Source: Pedosphaera parvula Ellin514
GTDB lineage: Bacteria > Verrucomicrobiota > Verrucomicrobiia > Limisphaerales > Pedosphaeraceae
Reading direction: 5' to 3'
Length of the DNA: 64,000 bases
Assembly (NCBI RefSeq): GCF_000172555.1
Contig: NZ_ABOX02000004.1
Location: 186,001 to 250,000 of the forward strand
Positions 55,275 to 63,645 of the stretch are shown piece after piece. The notes under the pieces were generated by a model, which was not told where the DNA came from, searched no databases, and saw nothing but the letters and a program-made list of their open reading frames with translations. Numbering within the stretch: the first letter of the stretch is position 1; each line of letters starts with the position of its first letter. A program made the position numbers and the translations under genes.

Positions 55275-55655
55275 TCAATGAGGATGTCCCAGCCAGAGCA
55301 GGAGCACCGGCACCAGCAGGCCCAAAACGAGTGCCGCACAAACCGGCCAGGGATTGCGGATGGAACGGAAGGCAAGCACAATGCCCAAAAGCACTGTGAC
55401 GACTAAAGCAATAGCCATGGTGACTACCAAAACCTGAAAGGACGTTCGCGAGGAAGGACGTTTAACCTCGTGTTCGCTGGGATAAATCTGGTCCACGTGA
55501 ACGGTCCGAAGTTTCTGCAGAAGCGTTTCTGCTTCAGCTGGCGATTTAAGCCGGTCGTGATTTACAGTCTGATACCAACCGGTGAGGACGAAAAATAGCA
55601 GCAGCGGCGCAAAAAAGACACCCAGATAGGTATGGACGCGACGCAATGTTCTCAT
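55275..55655 (-). CDS. PepSY-associated transmembrane protein
   Basis: A 126-residue protein with three membrane helices. It begins MRTLRRVHTYLGVFFAPLLL, the family signature of the PepSY-TM proteins whose first helix carries an 'R-x-x-H-x-x-x-G' pattern (possible haem or flavin electron-transfer relatives). A short periplasmic loop (about 30-70) follows. It lies upstream of the sugar dehydrogenase in the same direction, so the two may be co-transcribed. Confidence 0.8.
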   Translation of the reverse strand: MRTLRRVHTYLGVFFAPLLLFFVLTGWYQTVNHDRLKSPAEAETLLQKLRTVHVDQIYPSEHEVKRPSSRTSFQVLVVTMAIALVVTVLLGIVLAFRSIRNPWPVCAALVLGLLVPVLLLWLGHPH

Positions 55656-55689
55656 ATCATTCCCATCAGCTCACCTGGACAAGCGAGGC

Positions 55690-56316
55690 TTACTTGCTGG
55701 CTTTTGGTTCAGGAATCCAGAGCTTCTGACCGACCCGCAGCTTGCCGGGATTTACTTTGGGATTCGCCTTGGCGATCTGGTCGGGGCTCACTTTCACCCC
55801 CTTCTCACGGTAGGCTTGAGCAATGAGGGAAAATGTATCCCCGGACTTAACAACATATTCGTAACCCGTTTCATCACCATGGCCGCCACTGGAGGTGGCC
55901 GTATCAGTGGATTCCGGCGGTGGCGTTTTCTGAGGCTTCTCCTTAATATGAGTCGGCGGGAGCGGGGTAGCGGTCAAGGTTTTGCCAAGGTCGGAAATCT
56001 TTTTGAGAATGAGCTCCTTATCCGCCTCACGCTTTTTATTGATTTCCTCCACGGCATCGGCAAGGCGCTTTAAATCTTCCTGCGAGGCATAGTTGCCTGT
56101 GGGCTTGGAAACCTGTTCGCGGAGGTCTGAGAGTTCCTTCCGCAGGGCGGAGATGGTTTTGGTTTGTGCGTCCTGCGCATCGTGAAGGTCGTCAACCACC
56201 GCCTTCAACCGTTTCAAATCCTCTTCAACTTCCGGCGAGGTCGCAGGAGTCTGAGCGCGCATCGTCGCAGTTGCGCACAGCATGCAAATGATGGCCAACC
56301 AGGAAATTCTTTTCAT
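55690..56316 (-). CDS. Exported coiled-coil protein with C-terminal LysM domain
   Basis: A 208-residue exported protein. The signal peptide is MKRISWLAIICMLCATATMRA. A long coiled coil (about 28-120, heptads in EEDLKRLKAVVDDLHDAQDA), a Pro/Thr linker and one LysM domain at the end (YVVKSGDTFSLIAQAY ... GKLRVGQKLWIP) follow. LysM binds peptidoglycan, so it likely sits on the cell wall. The frame is open 23 codons upstream, but this ATG gives the signal peptide. It is divergent from prmC. Confidence 0.87.
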   Translation of the reverse strand: MKRISWLAIICMLCATATMRAQTPATSPEVEEDLKRLKAVVDDLHDAQDAQTKTISALRKELSDLREQVSKPTGNYASQEDLKRLADAVEEINKKREADKELILKKISDLGKTLTATPLPPTHIKEKPQKTPPPESTDTATSSGGHGDETGYEYVVKSGDTFSLIAQAYREKGVKVSPDQIAKANPKVNPGKLRVGQKLWIPEPKASK

Positions 56317-56421
56317 GATGCGAAAATAGAAGCCTGCGCCCCAGAGTTCAAGATTCAAAAGTGAATCTCTCTTTAAAATAAGCAACTTTCGACTTTGAAC
56401 TTTGCGCTTTGCACCTATTTT

Positions 56422-57291
56422 ATGCCGATGACCGTTTTAGAAGTCATTCAGCGCAGCACGGAATTCCTGACCAAAAAGGAGGTGGATTCGCCGCGCCTGC
56501 AGGTCGAATTGATGTTGGCCCACGTGCTCAAAATGAAACGCATGGCGCTGTATCTCAACTTTGAAAAACCGCTTGGCTCCAAGGAACTGGATGAAGTGCG
56601 GGAAATGGTCCGCCGTCGTGGCGGACGCGAACCATTGCAGCATATTTTGGGCTCCACCTGCTTCTGCGGCCTGGAGTTTGAAGTAAACCCGAAGGTCCTG
56701 ATCCCTCGTCCGGAAACGGAGCTATTGGCGGAACTGGGCTGGCAATTCCTTAACTCGCTCCCGTCCTCCCCCACCCCGCCGGTTGCCTTGGATTATGGGA
56801 CGGGCAGTGGTTGCCTGGCGGTCACCGTGGCCGCCAAATCTCCGACCGCCCAGCTCCATGCCCTGGACATCTCGCCGGATGCCCTGGCTACGGCTCAGAA
56901 GAACGCCGCCACCCACCAGATGGGTTCCAGAATTCAATTTCATCTGGGCGATGGTTTTGCCGCGGTTCCCCCAGGCTTGCAGTTTAACCTGATTATTAGC
57001 AACCCGCCTTATATCGCCAGTGATGAAATTGCCACGCTCCAACCAGAGGTGCGCGACCATGATCCGCGCCTGGCTTTGGACGGCGGAAGGGATGGCCTGG
57101 ATTTTTATCGGCGACTGGCGAAGGAGGCCGCCCCTCGACTACTTCCAAATGGGAAGATCATGCTCGAATTCGGAGAAGGTCAGGCGGAGGCGATTCAAAA
57201 GTTGTTTGAGGATGAAAAGTGGGTTGTAGAAGGCGTAAAAGCTGATTACAGTGGGCGCTTGAGAATCTTGATTGCGCGCCAGACTGGTTAG
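56422..57291 (+). CDS. prmC: Peptide chain release factor N5-glutamine methyltransferase
   Basis: A 289-residue enzyme that methylates the GGQ glutamine of release factors RF1/RF2 using S-adenosylmethionine. An N-terminal helical domain (1-75) precedes the SAM-binding fold with YGTGSGCLAV, the catalytic NPPYIAS motif, and DYGTGSG before it. The family stretch HDPRLALDGGRDGLDFYRRL is intact. ATGs at 56422 and 56428 are both possible. murA follows 37 bases later in the same direction. Confidence 0.95.
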   Translation: MPMTVLEVIQRSTEFLTKKEVDSPRLQVELMLAHVLKMKRMALYLNFEKPLGSKELDEVREMVRRRGGREPLQHILGSTCFCGLEFEVNPKVLIPRPETELLAELGWQFLNSLPSSPTPPVALDYGTGSGCLAVTVAAKSPTAQLHALDISPDALATAQKNAATHQMGSRIQFHLGDGFAAVPPGLQFNLIISNPPYIASDEIATLQPEVRDHDPRLALDGGRDGLDFYRRLAKEAAPRLLPNGKIMLEFGEGQAEAIQKLFEDEKWVVEGVKADYSGRLRILIARQTG

Positions 57292-57328
57292 CCTGGCTCA
57301 AGATTCGGAATAATTACAAAAAAACTTC

Positions 57329-58591
57329 ATGGATAGCTTGTTGATCAAAGGTGGAGTGCCATTGCACGGTGATGTCACCGTCAGCGGAGCCAAAAACGCC
57401 GTGCTGCCCATCATGGCAGCCACCCTGCTCACTGCGGAACCTTGCGTCATTCGCCGCGTTCCCGACCTGAGTGACGTCAAGTTCATGTGCCAGATCCTGA
57501 CCTCGCTTGGCGCTGAAGTCAGCCTCAAGGGCGATACGCTCACCGTCCGCGCGGCAAAAATCAAGGGTGTCGGTGATTACGACCTGATTCGCAAGATGCG
57601 CGGTTCGATCTGCATCATGGGGCCATTGCTGGGCCGGCTCAGGAAAGCCACGGTTTCGTTGCCCGGCGGTTGCATCATTGGTGCGCGTCCGATCAATCTT
57701 CACTTGAAAGGATTTCAAGCGCTCGGAGCCAAAATCACCGTCGAAGGCGGTTACATCCACGCTCAGGCAAAAAAATTAGTCGGCACGGAAATGTTTCTCG
57801 GGGGACGCTCCGGGTCCACGGTTTTGGGCACGGCCAATGTCATGATGGCAGCCGCCCTGGCGGACGGCGTTACCATCATTGAAAGCGCGGCTTGCGAGCC
57901 TGAAGTGGTGGACCTCGCCAACTTCTTAAACGCCATGGGCGCCAAAATCATTGGCGCCGGCAGCCCCTCAATTACCATTACTGGTGTCAAAGCCTTGCAC
58001 GGCGCGGAACATGATGTCATCCCGGACCGCATCGAAGCGGCCACATTTGCCCTCGCCGCAGCGGCCACCGATGGCGAAGTCACCATTCACGGCGCCCGCG
58101 CTGACCACATGACCGCCATCCTTGATAAGATGCGTGATGCTGGCGTAAAGGTGGAGCGTCGCGGTGCTGCCATTACCGTTAAACGTGGCAATCGATTGAA
58201 GCCGGTGGATATCACCACCCTGCCCTATTCTGGTTTTCCCACGGATGCCCAGGCTCAAATGATGGTCCTGATGGCCCTCACTCCGGGAATCAGCATTATT
58301 ACCGAACGCATTTTTGAATCGCGCTTCATGCATGTCAGCGAACTGGCGCGCCTGGGGGCCGATATTGAAATTGAAGGACCGAGCGCCATCGTCAAAGGCG
58401 GCAAGCCATTGAGCGGCGCTCCGGTCATGGCCAGCGATTTGCGCGCCTCGGCGGCACTGGTTATCGCCGGCTTGGCGGCACGCGGAAGCACACAAGTGAA
58501 CCGTGTGTACCATCTGGATCGTGGTTATGAAAACATTGACGTCAAGCTGCGCAAGCTTGGCGCCCGGATTGAACGTGTGGAGGAAACATGA
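57329..58591 (+). CDS. murA: UDP-N-acetylglucosamine 1-carboxyvinyltransferase
   Basis: The 420-residue enzyme of the first committed step of peptidoglycan synthesis, adding enolpyruvate to UDP-GlcNAc. Lysine K22 (SGAKNAVL) and the catalytic cysteine C115 (LPGGCIIGARP) are at the canonical positions. As C115 is present, fosfomycin sensitivity would be expected. Other stretches: GRSGSTVLGTANVMMAA, GFPTDAQAQMM, DLRASAALVIAGL. The stop overlaps the start of the next gene (ATGA). Confidence 0.97.
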   Translation: MDSLLIKGGVPLHGDVTVSGAKNAVLPIMAATLLTAEPCVIRRVPDLSDVKFMCQILTSLGAEVSLKGDTLTVRAAKIKGVGDYDLIRKMRGSICIMGPLLGRLRKATVSLPGGCIIGARPINLHLKGFQALGAKITVEGGYIHAQAKKLVGTEMFLGGRSGSTVLGTANVMMAAALADGVTIIESAACEPEVVDLANFLNAMGAKIIGAGSPSITITGVKALHGAEHDVIPDRIEAATFALAAAATDGEVTIHGARADHMTAILDKMRDAGVKVERRGAAITVKRGNRLKPVDITTLPYSGFPTDAQAQMMVLMALTPGISIITERIFESRFMHVSELARLGADIEIEGPSAIVKGGKPLSGAPVMASDLRASAALVIAGLAARGSTQVNRVYHLDRGYENIDVKLRKLGARIERVEET

Positions 58592-58992
58592 AATTAGCAA
58601 TCGCAGCACTTATTGTCATCGCCGTCCTGTTCGGCGGCTACCAAGTCTGGGAATACTGGGACAAGGTCAGTCATGACCGCGACGTCGCAGAAAAGGACGC
58701 GGCAGCGCACAAGATAGTTCCGGAACAGTTGGCAGGCATGCCAACCGGCCTTCAGCCAACTTATCAGGCCGCACAAAAAGGCGGTGCTGCGGGCATTCGC
58801 AGCTGGTTAAGGATTTATGGCGCCAAGGTGCAGGACCCGCGCAAGGCCTGGATTGAGCTCGACTATGCCGTGGCCATTTCCCGGGAAGATCCCGTGGAAG
58901 CCAAAAAGGTCTATGCCGAAGTCAAAAATCGAATTCCCGAGAACTCTGAAGTCTCTGGCCGGGTGAAGGAACTGGAAAAAGCGTTCCAATAA
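58588..58992 (+). CDS. Small membrane-anchored protein coupled to murA
   Basis: A 134-residue protein with one N-terminal membrane helix (LAIAALIVIAVLFGGYQVW) and a hydrophilic, helical remainder with a TPR-like feel (AWIELDYAVAISREDPVEAK). It overlaps murA by four bases (ATGA), so it is translated with it. No family recognised. The coupling suggests an envelope function. Confidence 0.75.
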   Translation: MKLAIAALIVIAVLFGGYQVWEYWDKVSHDRDVAEKDAAAHKIVPEQLAGMPTGLQPTYQAAQKGGAAGIRSWLRIYGAKVQDPRKAWIELDYAVAISREDPVEAKKVYAEVKNRIPENSEVSGRVKELEKAFQ

Positions 58993-59076
58993 GCTGGCTG
59001 CCGCAAAATGTTTTTGCTGGCTTCAGTCCGCAGACCAATTTAAATTCATTTTCACAAACCAGTCACCATACACCAT

Positions 59077-59610
59077 ATGGACCTTATTTTTAATTGTCCC
59101 AAGTGCGCGCAGGAGTTGGCCGTCGATAGTTCGGGAGCTGGTGAAGAGATTGAATGTCCCAATTGCAATGAGACCATCCGGATTCCGATGCCAGATTCAC
59201 CGGAGGTCAAGACGAGCACCGGCCCCGTCCCTGCCATTTCGGCTGAAGCTCTGTCGGCCAGTCAGGAGCAGATGTCCAGTACCGTGGCTGCCTCTGCAGC
59301 CGCTAAAATTAAAAAGAACCTGCGCGTGCCGGTAACCGCCAAACCGGGCGAGAAGCTCATTGCCAAATCCGCCGTTCCGCTGGAAGTCGCCGCCAAGGCG
59401 AGCGACCGCAAACTGCGCATTAAATGCATCCGCCACATTGATTGCGTGGAAGTCGGCCATGATCGTTTTGATGAAGTGGTGACAGACTTTCTGGGAAAGA
59501 TTGGCGAAGTGAATATCGTGAGCATCCACCCGATCAACTACAGTTATTTGGAACTGGGCAGCCAAAAAGAGCTGACAGATTTTGGGGTCATGATTGTTTT
59601 TAAAGCCTGA
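59077..59610 (+). CDS. Zinc-ribbon protein with C-terminal conserved domain
   Basis: A 177-residue soluble protein. An N-terminal zinc ribbon (FNCPKCAQELAVD ... IECPNCNETIRIP, four cysteines in two CxxC) is joined by a flexible linker to a C-terminal alpha/beta domain (about 105-177: IKCIRHIDCVEVGHDRFDEV ... LGSQKELTDFGVMIVFK). The ribbon type is frequent in verrucomicrobial proteins. The C-terminal domain is not recognised. Confidence 0.75.
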   Translation: MDLIFNCPKCAQELAVDSSGAGEEIECPNCNETIRIPMPDSPEVKTSTGPVPAISAEALSASQEQMSSTVAASAAAKIKKNLRVPVTAKPGEKLIAKSAVPLEVAAKASDRKLRIKCIRHIDCVEVGHDRFDEVVTDFLGKIGEVNIVSIHPINYSYLELGSQKELTDFGVMIVFKA

Positions 59611-59640
59611 CGTCTGGTAGGGCTCGAAACGGCCTCGCAG

Positions 59641-60564
59641 TTAAAGTCTTTCCCAGGCTTTTCCCCGATGGCCAAAATTAAACCGGTCGGGATGCAATAT
59701 TTCGGCCATTATTTCAAGGGACTCCACAATCCTGGGTCCAGGACGGTTGAAGTATTGATTCCCATCCGTCAGAAACACCTGATTTTTGCGAACTGCCGGG
59801 AGCTTTGACCATTCTGGCTTTTGCGTGAGAACTGCCATTTCTGCGCGTGTCCGCTGAAGATTGAAACCACAGGGCAGCACCACGATTACGTCCGGGTTTG
59901 CATCCGCCAACTCCTGCAGTTGCAGCCAGGGAGAATGTTTCCCGGCCTCGCCGAAAAGATTTTTGCCGCCGGCCAACTCCACCAATTCAGGAACCCAGTT
60001 GCCCGCAGCCATGAGCGGTTCAATCCATTCAATGCAGGCGACGCCCGGCGGTTGCTTCATCACACAGGATTTTTCAATGACGCTTACCACCCGGTTTTTT
60101 AATCCCCGCAAGATTTCCTTCGCATCCTGAATCTGCAACACATCGGCAACCTCCCGGATGTTCTCCCATACATCCGCGACGCGTTTGGGTGAGAGTGAGA
60201 CAATCTCTGGACGCGCTCCCGTCCATTCCGCGACCGCTTTTTGGACGTCCGGCAGGCTGATTGCACAAACTTCACACTGGGCCTGCGTCAGAATCACGTC
60301 CGGCCTGAGCTGTATCAACCGGTCTCTATCAACGCTATAAATGGAAAGGGCCTGCTGCAACAGATCCTTCACTTGTGTATCAATCTCCTTGCTGGAGGCG
60401 TTCGCATCCAACCTTGCCGTTGTGCAAACAGGCAGTGCGCGCACAGACTCCGGATAATCACATTCATGGGAACGTCCCACCAGTTGATCCCCGGCGCCAA
60501 GTGCACAGACAATTTCAGTGGCGCCCGGCAGAAGTGAGATGACTCGTTTCTTCATCAGCAACAT
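59641..60564 (-). CDS. BtuF-like cobalamin/iron-complex binding protein without signal peptide
   Basis: A 307-residue protein with the class III periplasmic-binding fold of BtuF/FecB. It starts MKKRVISLLPGATEIVCALG, then VGRSHECDYPESV, QLRPDVILTQAQCEVCAISL, and AELAGGKNLFG-type sequence (ELAGGKNLFGEAGKHSPWL). There is no signal peptide or lipobox, as in the cytoplasmic 'cobalamin-binding' members of the family; its role is then not classical uptake. No ABC permease or ATPase is nearby. A start three codons downstream (60555) is as likely. Confidence 0.85.
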   Translation of the reverse strand: MLLMKKRVISLLPGATEIVCALGAGDQLVGRSHECDYPESVRALPVCTTARLDANASSKEIDTQVKDLLQQALSIYSVDRDRLIQLRPDVILTQAQCEVCAISLPDVQKAVAEWTGARPEIVSLSPKRVADVWENIREVADVLQIQDAKEILRGLKNRVVSVIEKSCVMKQPPGVACIEWIEPLMAAGNWVPELVELAGGKNLFGEAGKHSPWLQLQELADANPDVIVVLPCGFNLQRTRAEMAVLTQKPEWSKLPAVRKNQVFLTDGNQYFNRPGPRIVESLEIMAEILHPDRFNFGHRGKAWERL

Positions 60565-60587
60565 TATAGGGGAGATTGGAAAAATAA

Positions 60588-60625
60588 AAAGGCGGAGCAG
60601 ATTTAAATTTGTCTGCTCCGCCTTT
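60588..60625 (-). terminator. Terminator of hppA
   Basis: A perfect 14-bp stem AAAGGCGGAGCAGA (60588-60601) / TCTGCTCCGCCTTT (60612-60625). Read on the minus strand it ends in a T-rich run. It lies just past the hppA stop. Confidence 0.9.
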
Positions 60626-60638
60626 GATTAAAATAAAT

Positions 60639-63233
60639 CTATCTATGCGGAGGGTGAGGCAATATCAGGTGATCTTCCGATCCGGTATTCTCATCCGGAA
60701 TTCTCATGGAATAGAAGGAACGATAGACGAAGATCAATGCCACCAGGAAGAAGAAGCAGCCGATGCCCAACTTCACATTGTTATTGGTCATGGTCACTGC
60801 AATTTCCACCGCCAGAAGACCGAACAAGGTGGTGAATTTAATCACCGGGTTCAACGCGACGGACGAGGTATCCTTGAATGGATCACCGACGGTATCACCC
60901 ACGACAGTGGCGGCGTGCAATTCAGTCCCCTTCTGCCGCAGGTCCACTTCAACAATCTTTTTGGCATTGTCCCAGGCACCACCAGCGTTCGCCATAAAGA
61001 TGGCTTGGAACAAACCAAAGAACGCGATGCCGATCAGATATCCAATGAAGAAATAGGCGTTGAAGAATGGCAAGGCCAGAGCAAAGCAAAATACCACAAT
61101 GAAGATGTTCCACATGCCTTTCTGCGCATACTCGGTGCATATGCGAACGACCTCCTTGCTGTCCTTGTCTGAAGCCGTGGCGGCGTCCAACTTCATATTA
61201 TCTTTGATATAGACCACGGCACGATACGCACCGGTCACAACCGCCTGCGTGGAAGCACCCGTGAACCAATAAACCACCGAACCGCCCATGATCAGGCCTA
61301 GAATTACTTTGGGTTCGACGATGCTCAGCTTGGCAACCGCGCCTCCAAACAGATTCTCCAGCAGGATGATGATGCCGAAAACCATCGTGGTGGCGCCAAC
61401 AACTGCTGTGCCAATGAGCACTGGTTTGGCGGTGGCTTTAAAGGTGTTGCCCGCACCATCGCCCTTCTCGAGCAGATACTTGGCATTCTCAAAATCCGGG
61501 TCGAAACCGAAGTTTACTTGAATGTCCTCCTTGATGCCTTTGCGAGCCTCGATCTGACTCAGCTCATAAACAGACTGTGCATTGTCGGTTACCGGCCCAT
61601 AGCTATCCACGGCGATAGTCACCGGACCCATGCCGAGAAAGCCGAAAGCCACCAACCCGAACGCAAAGATTGGCGCGGCAAAAAGGAATTTCTGAGGCAT
61701 TAGTGAAAGCAGCGCTGAGTTTTGAGAGAAATAATAGGAGGTCGCCATCAGAACCATGATGACCAGGCCCATCCAGAAGGCGGAAAAATTGCCGGCCACA
61801 AAGCCGGATAGAATATTCAGCGACGCCCCGCCATGCTTGGAGCAGTTGGTCACTTCACGCACATGTCGCGAGTTGGTGCTGACGAATACCTTTGTGAATT
61901 CCGGGATCAGTGCGCCGGCAACCGTGCCGCAACTGATGATAACCGACAATACCCACCAGAGCGCGGGCTGGGCGGCACCGGCCGCATCCGTGAAATCACC
62001 CAGCAGCAGCTTGCTCGCGAGGAAGGTGACACCAATCGACACCGCCGAAGTGAGCCAGACGAGATGAGTCAGAGGCGCCTCGAAGTCGAAATCTTTCTTG
62101 CCCGCAAACATCGCCTTGCTGATGCCTTCATTCACGAAATACGAGACAAGTGAGGTGACAATCATCAACGCGCGCATGGCGAACAGCCAGATAATCAGCG
62201 TGGCGCAAATTTTTGGATTGGCGGCCAGGGCAAGCGCAAGAAACGCGATCAAGGCCACGCCGGTTACCCCGTAGGTTTCAAAACCATCAGCGGTCGGCCC
62301 GACAGAGTCACCCGCATTGTCACCTGTGCAATCAGCAATGACACCGGGATTTTTCGGATCATCTTCAGGAAGTTTGAAGACAATTTTCATCAGGTCAGAA
62401 CCGATGTCCGCGATCTTGGTAAAGATACCGCCACAGATACGAAGCACGCTGGCCCCGAGGGATTCCCCCACGGCAAACCCAATGAAGCACGGGCCAACAA
62501 GTTCCCTGGGCAGAAACATCAAAATGCAAATCATGAAGAAGAGTTCCACCGCCACGAGCAACAAACCGACACTCATCCCGGATCGGAGCGGGATACCGAG
62601 CGTTGCCAGTGGATTGCCTTTCAACGCGGAAAATGCGGTGCGGGAGTTGGACACAGTATTGATGCGGATGCCGAACCATGCCACGCCATAGGAACCAAGC
62701 ACACCCAGGATGGAAGCCAGCAAAATGACAATACCATTGCGGATCAGTTCACCATGCGAAAGATGGTTATTAGGATCATTCCAAGGTAATCCTATAAAAT
62801 AATAGACCATACAGACCGCAATCAATACCCAGAGAATGGCCAGAAATCTGCCTTGAGTGAAAAGGTAAGTCTTACAAGTTTCCCAAATGGTGTTCGAGAC
62901 ATTGCCCATGCTCTCATGAACCGGCAGCGCCTTGGTTTGCACATATTGGACGAGGCCGAAAATTGCGCCGATAGCGCAGACAAGAATACCCAAATACATC
63001 AACGTTGAACCACTGACCCCACCCAGGCCCGCAAAGCTTACCTGTGTCAAATCAGGCACATGAATGTCCGCCTCGCTGGCATGGGCACCAGTCGCATTAC
63101 CAAGCAGGGTTAACAGCAGTACGACCTGGAACCAGAGTTTTTTATTTAGCATAAGAGTTGATCCGGAGTGACCATTGTATTCTTCTGTTTGTCCGCCAAT
63201 TTTCACCGTTTTCACATCGTAAGTTGATTTCAT
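60639..63233 (-). CDS. hppA: Membrane-bound ion-pumping pyrophosphatase
   Basis: An 864-residue V-type (M-type) pyrophosphatase with about 16 membrane helices, using PPi hydrolysis to pump H+ (or Na+). Catalytic stretches: DCTGDNAGDSVGPTADGFE, DSYGPVTDNAQ, and DTVGDPFKDTSSVALNP. The K+-dependence motif reads GNTFKA; a lysine at this position marks K+-independent enzymes (typically H+ pumps), whereas K+-dependent ones have alanine. An extra N-terminal hydrophobic segment looks like a signal peptide (VVLLLTLLGNATGAHA). Two starts are possible: 63233 (aaagg upstream) and 63152 (directly before the signal). Confidence 0.95.
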   Translation of the reverse strand: MKSTYDVKTVKIGGQTEEYNGHSGSTLMLNKKLWFQVVLLLTLLGNATGAHASEADIHVPDLTQVSFAGLGGVSGSTLMYLGILVCAIGAIFGLVQYVQTKALPVHESMGNVSNTIWETCKTYLFTQGRFLAILWVLIAVCMVYYFIGLPWNDPNNHLSHGELIRNGIVILLASILGVLGSYGVAWFGIRINTVSNSRTAFSALKGNPLATLGIPLRSGMSVGLLLVAVELFFMICILMFLPRELVGPCFIGFAVGESLGASVLRICGGIFTKIADIGSDLMKIVFKLPEDDPKNPGVIADCTGDNAGDSVGPTADGFETYGVTGVALIAFLALALAANPKICATLIIWLFAMRALMIVTSLVSYFVNEGISKAMFAGKKDFDFEAPLTHLVWLTSAVSIGVTFLASKLLLGDFTDAAGAAQPALWWVLSVIISCGTVAGALIPEFTKVFVSTNSRHVREVTNCSKHGGASLNILSGFVAGNFSAFWMGLVIMVLMATSYYFSQNSALLSLMPQKFLFAAPIFAFGLVAFGFLGMGPVTIAVDSYGPVTDNAQSVYELSQIEARKGIKEDIQVNFGFDPDFENAKYLLEKGDGAGNTFKATAKPVLIGTAVVGATTMVFGIIILLENLFGGAVAKLSIVEPKVILGLIMGGSVVYWFTGASTQAVVTGAYRAVVYIKDNMKLDAATASDKDSKEVVRICTEYAQKGMWNIFIVVFCFALALPFFNAYFFIGYLIGIAFFGLFQAIFMANAGGAWDNAKKIVEVDLRQKGTELHAATVVGDTVGDPFKDTSSVALNPVIKFTTLFGLLAVEIAVTMTNNNVKLGIGCFFFLVALIFVYRSFYSMRIPDENTGSEDHLILPHPPHR

Positions 63234-63645
63234 TATTAACCTTTATTCGGAGAATCAGAAACTTCGTTGCCGCTTCTTCAGCCGGCAATTTTACAGCTGC
63301 GCGATTCTCCATACGATTTCGTCGGGACGGCTAATTCCTGGACTGCCTTTCAGGTATAAGGGATGGGCGGGTCTCTCGCTGTCGGTTCAAGGCTTTGGTG
63401 AAACAGCCTGACTCCAAGAACTTACAGAGTCCGCTTCGTCCGACAGAAACGCTTGCCTGTGTCCTTCCCATAGAGCATTTCAGCAACGCTGGCGGAGAGA
63501 CAGCCAGTCGTAAATTTTCTTGTGGAACGCGTGCACTTTATCCAAATCTCGTTTATAATGCAACCGTGCATTTATTTGCGGCATAGGGAAATACGGCTAA
63601 GAATTTGCCTTGTTCCTCACGCCCGCTTTTCGCATTGTTTGTTCC
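63234..63645. other. Divergent hppA/ruvB intergenic region with possible structured RNA
   Basis: 412 bases without a supported gene. At 63379-63446 a three-way junction can be drawn: outer stem CTGTCGG/CCGACAG, inner hairpins AGGCT/AGCCT (63390-63409) and GACTC/GAGTC (63410-63431). No known riboswitch was recognised. Confidence 0.4.
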
